Assembly: GCA_035079385.1 (NCBI GenBank) | Contig: JAVHKY010000008.1 | Location: 4,882,001-4,946,000 of the forward strand | Length of the DNA stretch: 64,000 nt | Direction: 5' to 3' | Source of the DNA: Aspidiotus rigidus | Lineage: Eukaryota; Arthropoda; Insecta; Hemiptera; Diaspididae | Part shown: positions 61,851 to 64,000 of the stretch, piece after piece | How positions within the stretch are numbered: position 1 is the stretch's first letter | How the letters are laid out: each line of letters opens with the position of its first letter | Made by a program: the position numbers and the translations under genes | Notes under the pieces: generated by a model | What the model saw: the letters and a program-made list of their open reading frames with translations, nothing else | What the model was told of the DNA's origin: nothing | Database searches by the model: none

Positions 61851-62159
61851 CACATAGAAAAAAAAAACAAAAAAACTAAAAAAAAAACAAAATGAGCCAA
61901 ACTTGAATAATGCTACTCTACTATACTTGCACTGAAGAAGGAACTGAAAAAAATATCAACGAATAAATAAACTTTCTAAGTACTTAGCCAACTAAAAAAA
62001 AATTTTCTGATAGAGCCAAATAAATAAAGATCATTATTATCTTCTACTAATGAATGACCTCATTTATATTTAAGGCCACCCTTGCTTTGGGATAAAATAT
62101 AATTGCGGTCTAGTTTGTCAATTTTTCTCACAAAGACGTACGTCCGCGTCCCCCCAACC

Positions 62160-62400
62160 TTGGACTAATATATATGTGGTATACTGTAAGACGAGCTATC
62201 TAATTCAGGGGGGCTCACTCGCTCCGCTTGTTTGCCCCTGTTCTCGGATTAATAGTGACGTGGTGAACTGTAAGTTAGGTTATCTAGCTCAAGGGAGGGG
62301 CTCACTCGCTCCGCTCGGCCGCCCCCATCCTTGGATTGATACAGACGTAGTGCACTGAAATTGAAGCTATCTTGTCCATAGGGACTCACTCGCGTGGATT
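62160..62400. repeat. Tandem repeat of about 85 bp, three copies
   Basis: CTCACTCGCTCCGCT landmarks at 62214, 62301 and (worn) 62385, each preceded by GCTATCT or TTATCTA and followed by a C-rich segment then TTGGATT. A 60-codon frame across it is incidental. Confidence 0.7.
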
Positions 62401-62499
62401 GGGCTCGCAAAATTCAGACTCAGGTTCGAGGTTGATGACGTTATAGTTCATTGTAAACGAAGAAGAGGGATACAAGGTACAGGATTATAGGGCCCAGAA

Positions 62500-64000
62500 A
62501 GAGTGTACACCCGGAGGTGTAGCAAATTATATTGAACCACAAGAAAACCAGCCGCTAAACGTTTTCGGTTAAATAACCATCATCGGAGTGTAAACGAAAG
62601 CGACTGAATCCAACATCAACAAAGACAGAGGGAGTTAACCAGAAGATCATGATTTAACCAGCGAGTCATCGAAGTTTGAATCATTCTCATATACTAGCTC
62701 AATCAGACCCTCTTCAGGAATGAACCTGTTTAAAACCGTAAAGTCTTCGTTATTCCGGTGTCGTATGATTTCTATATTTTCTAAAGCCAGCCGTTTAAAA
62801 TATGAGTTCTCCCTATGGAGGGGGATACCAGAGCCTTCCTTGAATTTATGGCCATTCTCGAGTAGATGATCAGCAAAAGCCGACTCACCCAAATTACCCT
62901 TCTCCCACGCTTTTTAATGCTCCTCAATTCTTATTTGGAGCTGACGCCCGGTCATCCCTATATAAATACCCGGGCAATTGTTGCAGGCCATACTGTATAC
63001 CCCACTTCGCTCAACTGGAGGAATCGGGTCCTTCAATTTCACAAATAAACTTTTTAAAATATTAATACTATAAAACGCCGGCCGGAACCCAAAAGGACCG
63101 AGTACCCGGCCCAACTTCAACGAAAACCTGCCCAAGTAAGGGAGTTTAATCCAACGTTTTCTACTGTTATGCAAATCCCTAGGGAGGGAGGTGGTAGAAT
63201 CGAGGCATTTTCTCGTAAGCCTCCTTCGGACCATTAAATCAATGTCCACTCGAACTTGGTTCACTCGGGCCAGGTACTTAATCGTCCCTAGTTCCTTCTG
63301 GAAAGTATCCTGACTCAAGGGAATACTAGTCAGTCGATGTATCAAACTGTTGAAGGTAGCAATCTTGTGTGCCGCGGGTCAGAAAGATGACCCATAGATT
63401 GTTATATCAGTCGAAGTTTCTTTTCTATAAATACCAAATTCATGGACGCCATCTCTAATAAATATGGACAAATCCAAGAAATTTATTAATAATCCGTCAA
63501 CTTCCAGAGTGAATTTTATGGAACGATATCGGCCATTTAAGTAAGAAAGGAACTCACTAAAGAGTTCCACTGGGCCAGTCCACGCGCACAATATGTCGTC
63601 TACATACCTATGCCAGTGAAATACGTAATTTAGAAGAACCTGGCCCGAAGAAAACAATTCGACTTCAAATCTGGACATGAAAACCTCCGATGTTAATGAG
63701 TCCAAAGGGGACCCAATAGGGATCCCCACTTCTTCTGGGAAAATCGAAAAATTTACCCTCAAATTTACAAAAATTGGGAGTCCAACAAACTCTCAGAAGG
63801 TTGAAGAATTCTACCAATTCCTCATGAGGGACACCAGTTTTTACAAGCAATTCGCCCATATGTTGCATTGCGACAGCCGTCGGTATGTGAGGAAATAATC
63901 CCACCACATCAAAGGAACATAAAATCGTTTCCTCAGGGAGGCTCATATCCTTCAACTTCTCCGTTAACGAACCTGAGTTTAATACTGAGTGAGGGGAGGT
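62500..64000 (-). pseudogene. Penelope-like element C: reverse transcriptase plus GIY-YIG endonuclease, continues beyond the window
   Basis: Minus strand, a close relative of copy B. RT pieces: SLPEETILCSFDVVGLFPHIP (split here by reading on to 63955), IPIGSPLDSL, WHRYVDDILCAW with intact aspartates, NFLDLSIFIRDG, GIYRKETSTD (63379-63762), then HRLTSIPLSQ to the connector RWIKLPYLGRFSLKL and RPAFYSINILKSLFVKL (62914-63345), and GIY-YIG with NCPGIYIGMTG. Lesions relative to B: a frameshift near 63740, a TGT-to-TGA stop in the SSFC motif (about 63377), and an AGA-to-TAA stop after EEH (about 62913). The endonuclease tail follows at 62647-62892. The 5' part lies beyond the right edge. The 3' limit is about 62500. 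Confidence 0.9.
62553..62590 (-). ncRNA. Hammerhead-ribozyme-like fold at the 3' flank of PLE-C
   Basis: Equivalent to 16076-16113: CACT (stem I, one mismatch with AGCG), CCGATGA, bulged T, GGTT-ATTT-AACC, GAAA, a minimal stem III, then TT and AGCG. Stem II is intact and its loop differs by one base from copy B. The same U4-to-C change is present. Confidence 0.4.

Overview
This is arthropod nuclear DNA, most likely from an insect. The only host gene I can support is a two-exon homeobox gene whose homeodomain and EH1-type motif match the NK1/slouch (slou) class. Everything else is AT-rich intergenic or intronic DNA full of retroelement fossils, inverted-repeat elements and tandem repeats. There are no operons, bacterial genes, tRNAs, rRNAs or CRISPR arrays. 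I cannot name the species.

Layout. 1-8 kb is nested mobile DNA. A 2.6-kb solo-LTR-like element (504-3102) lies next to a decayed Penelope-like element (PLE-A, minus strand). PLE-A is split inside its GIY-YIG endonuclease by a 1.44-kb inverted-repeat element (3561-5001). A second PLE relic on the plus strand follows. 9.3-13.8 kb is a diverged 'TCGA-rich' satellite with a unit near 127 bp, plus an extremely AT-rich block. 16.0-17.4 kb is a better preserved PLE copy (PLE-B). 17.4-19.2 kb holds more members of the inverted-repeat family, including a clean 45-bp tandem array. slou exon 1 is at 21451-22255 and exon 2 at 38996-39603. The 16.7-kb intron between them contains a GTATAA-rich array, a 0.6-kb element with perfect 33-bp terminal inverted repeats, a tiny poly(A) retroposon with 7-bp target duplications, a LINE fragment and blocks of the TCGA satellite.

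Downstream of slou, a degraded LINE (zinc knuckles, endonuclease, reverse transcriptase; minus strand) lies between direct repeats at 41.4-43.8 kb. Two related composite elements (45.6-47.2 and 50.0-51.1 kb) each contain a large palindromic block. A second type of LINE tail sits at 47.2-47.5 kb. Two 12-bp minisatellites (49.3-50.0 and 55.3-56.1 kb), hairpin elements (53.2 and 54.4 kb), several degenerate tandem repeats and a third well preserved PLE copy (PLE-C, running off the right edge) fill the rest.

The most interesting signals are these. (1) A family of inverted-repeat elements has end hairpins whose stem sequences differ while a 3-nt GAA loop (TTC on the other strand) is kept. (2) Hammerhead-ribozyme-like folds lie just beyond the coding end of three PLE copies. 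(3) The nested insertion in PLE-A can be placed to the base because the PLE reading frame continues on both sides. All homology statements come from motif recognition by eye. No database search was run.
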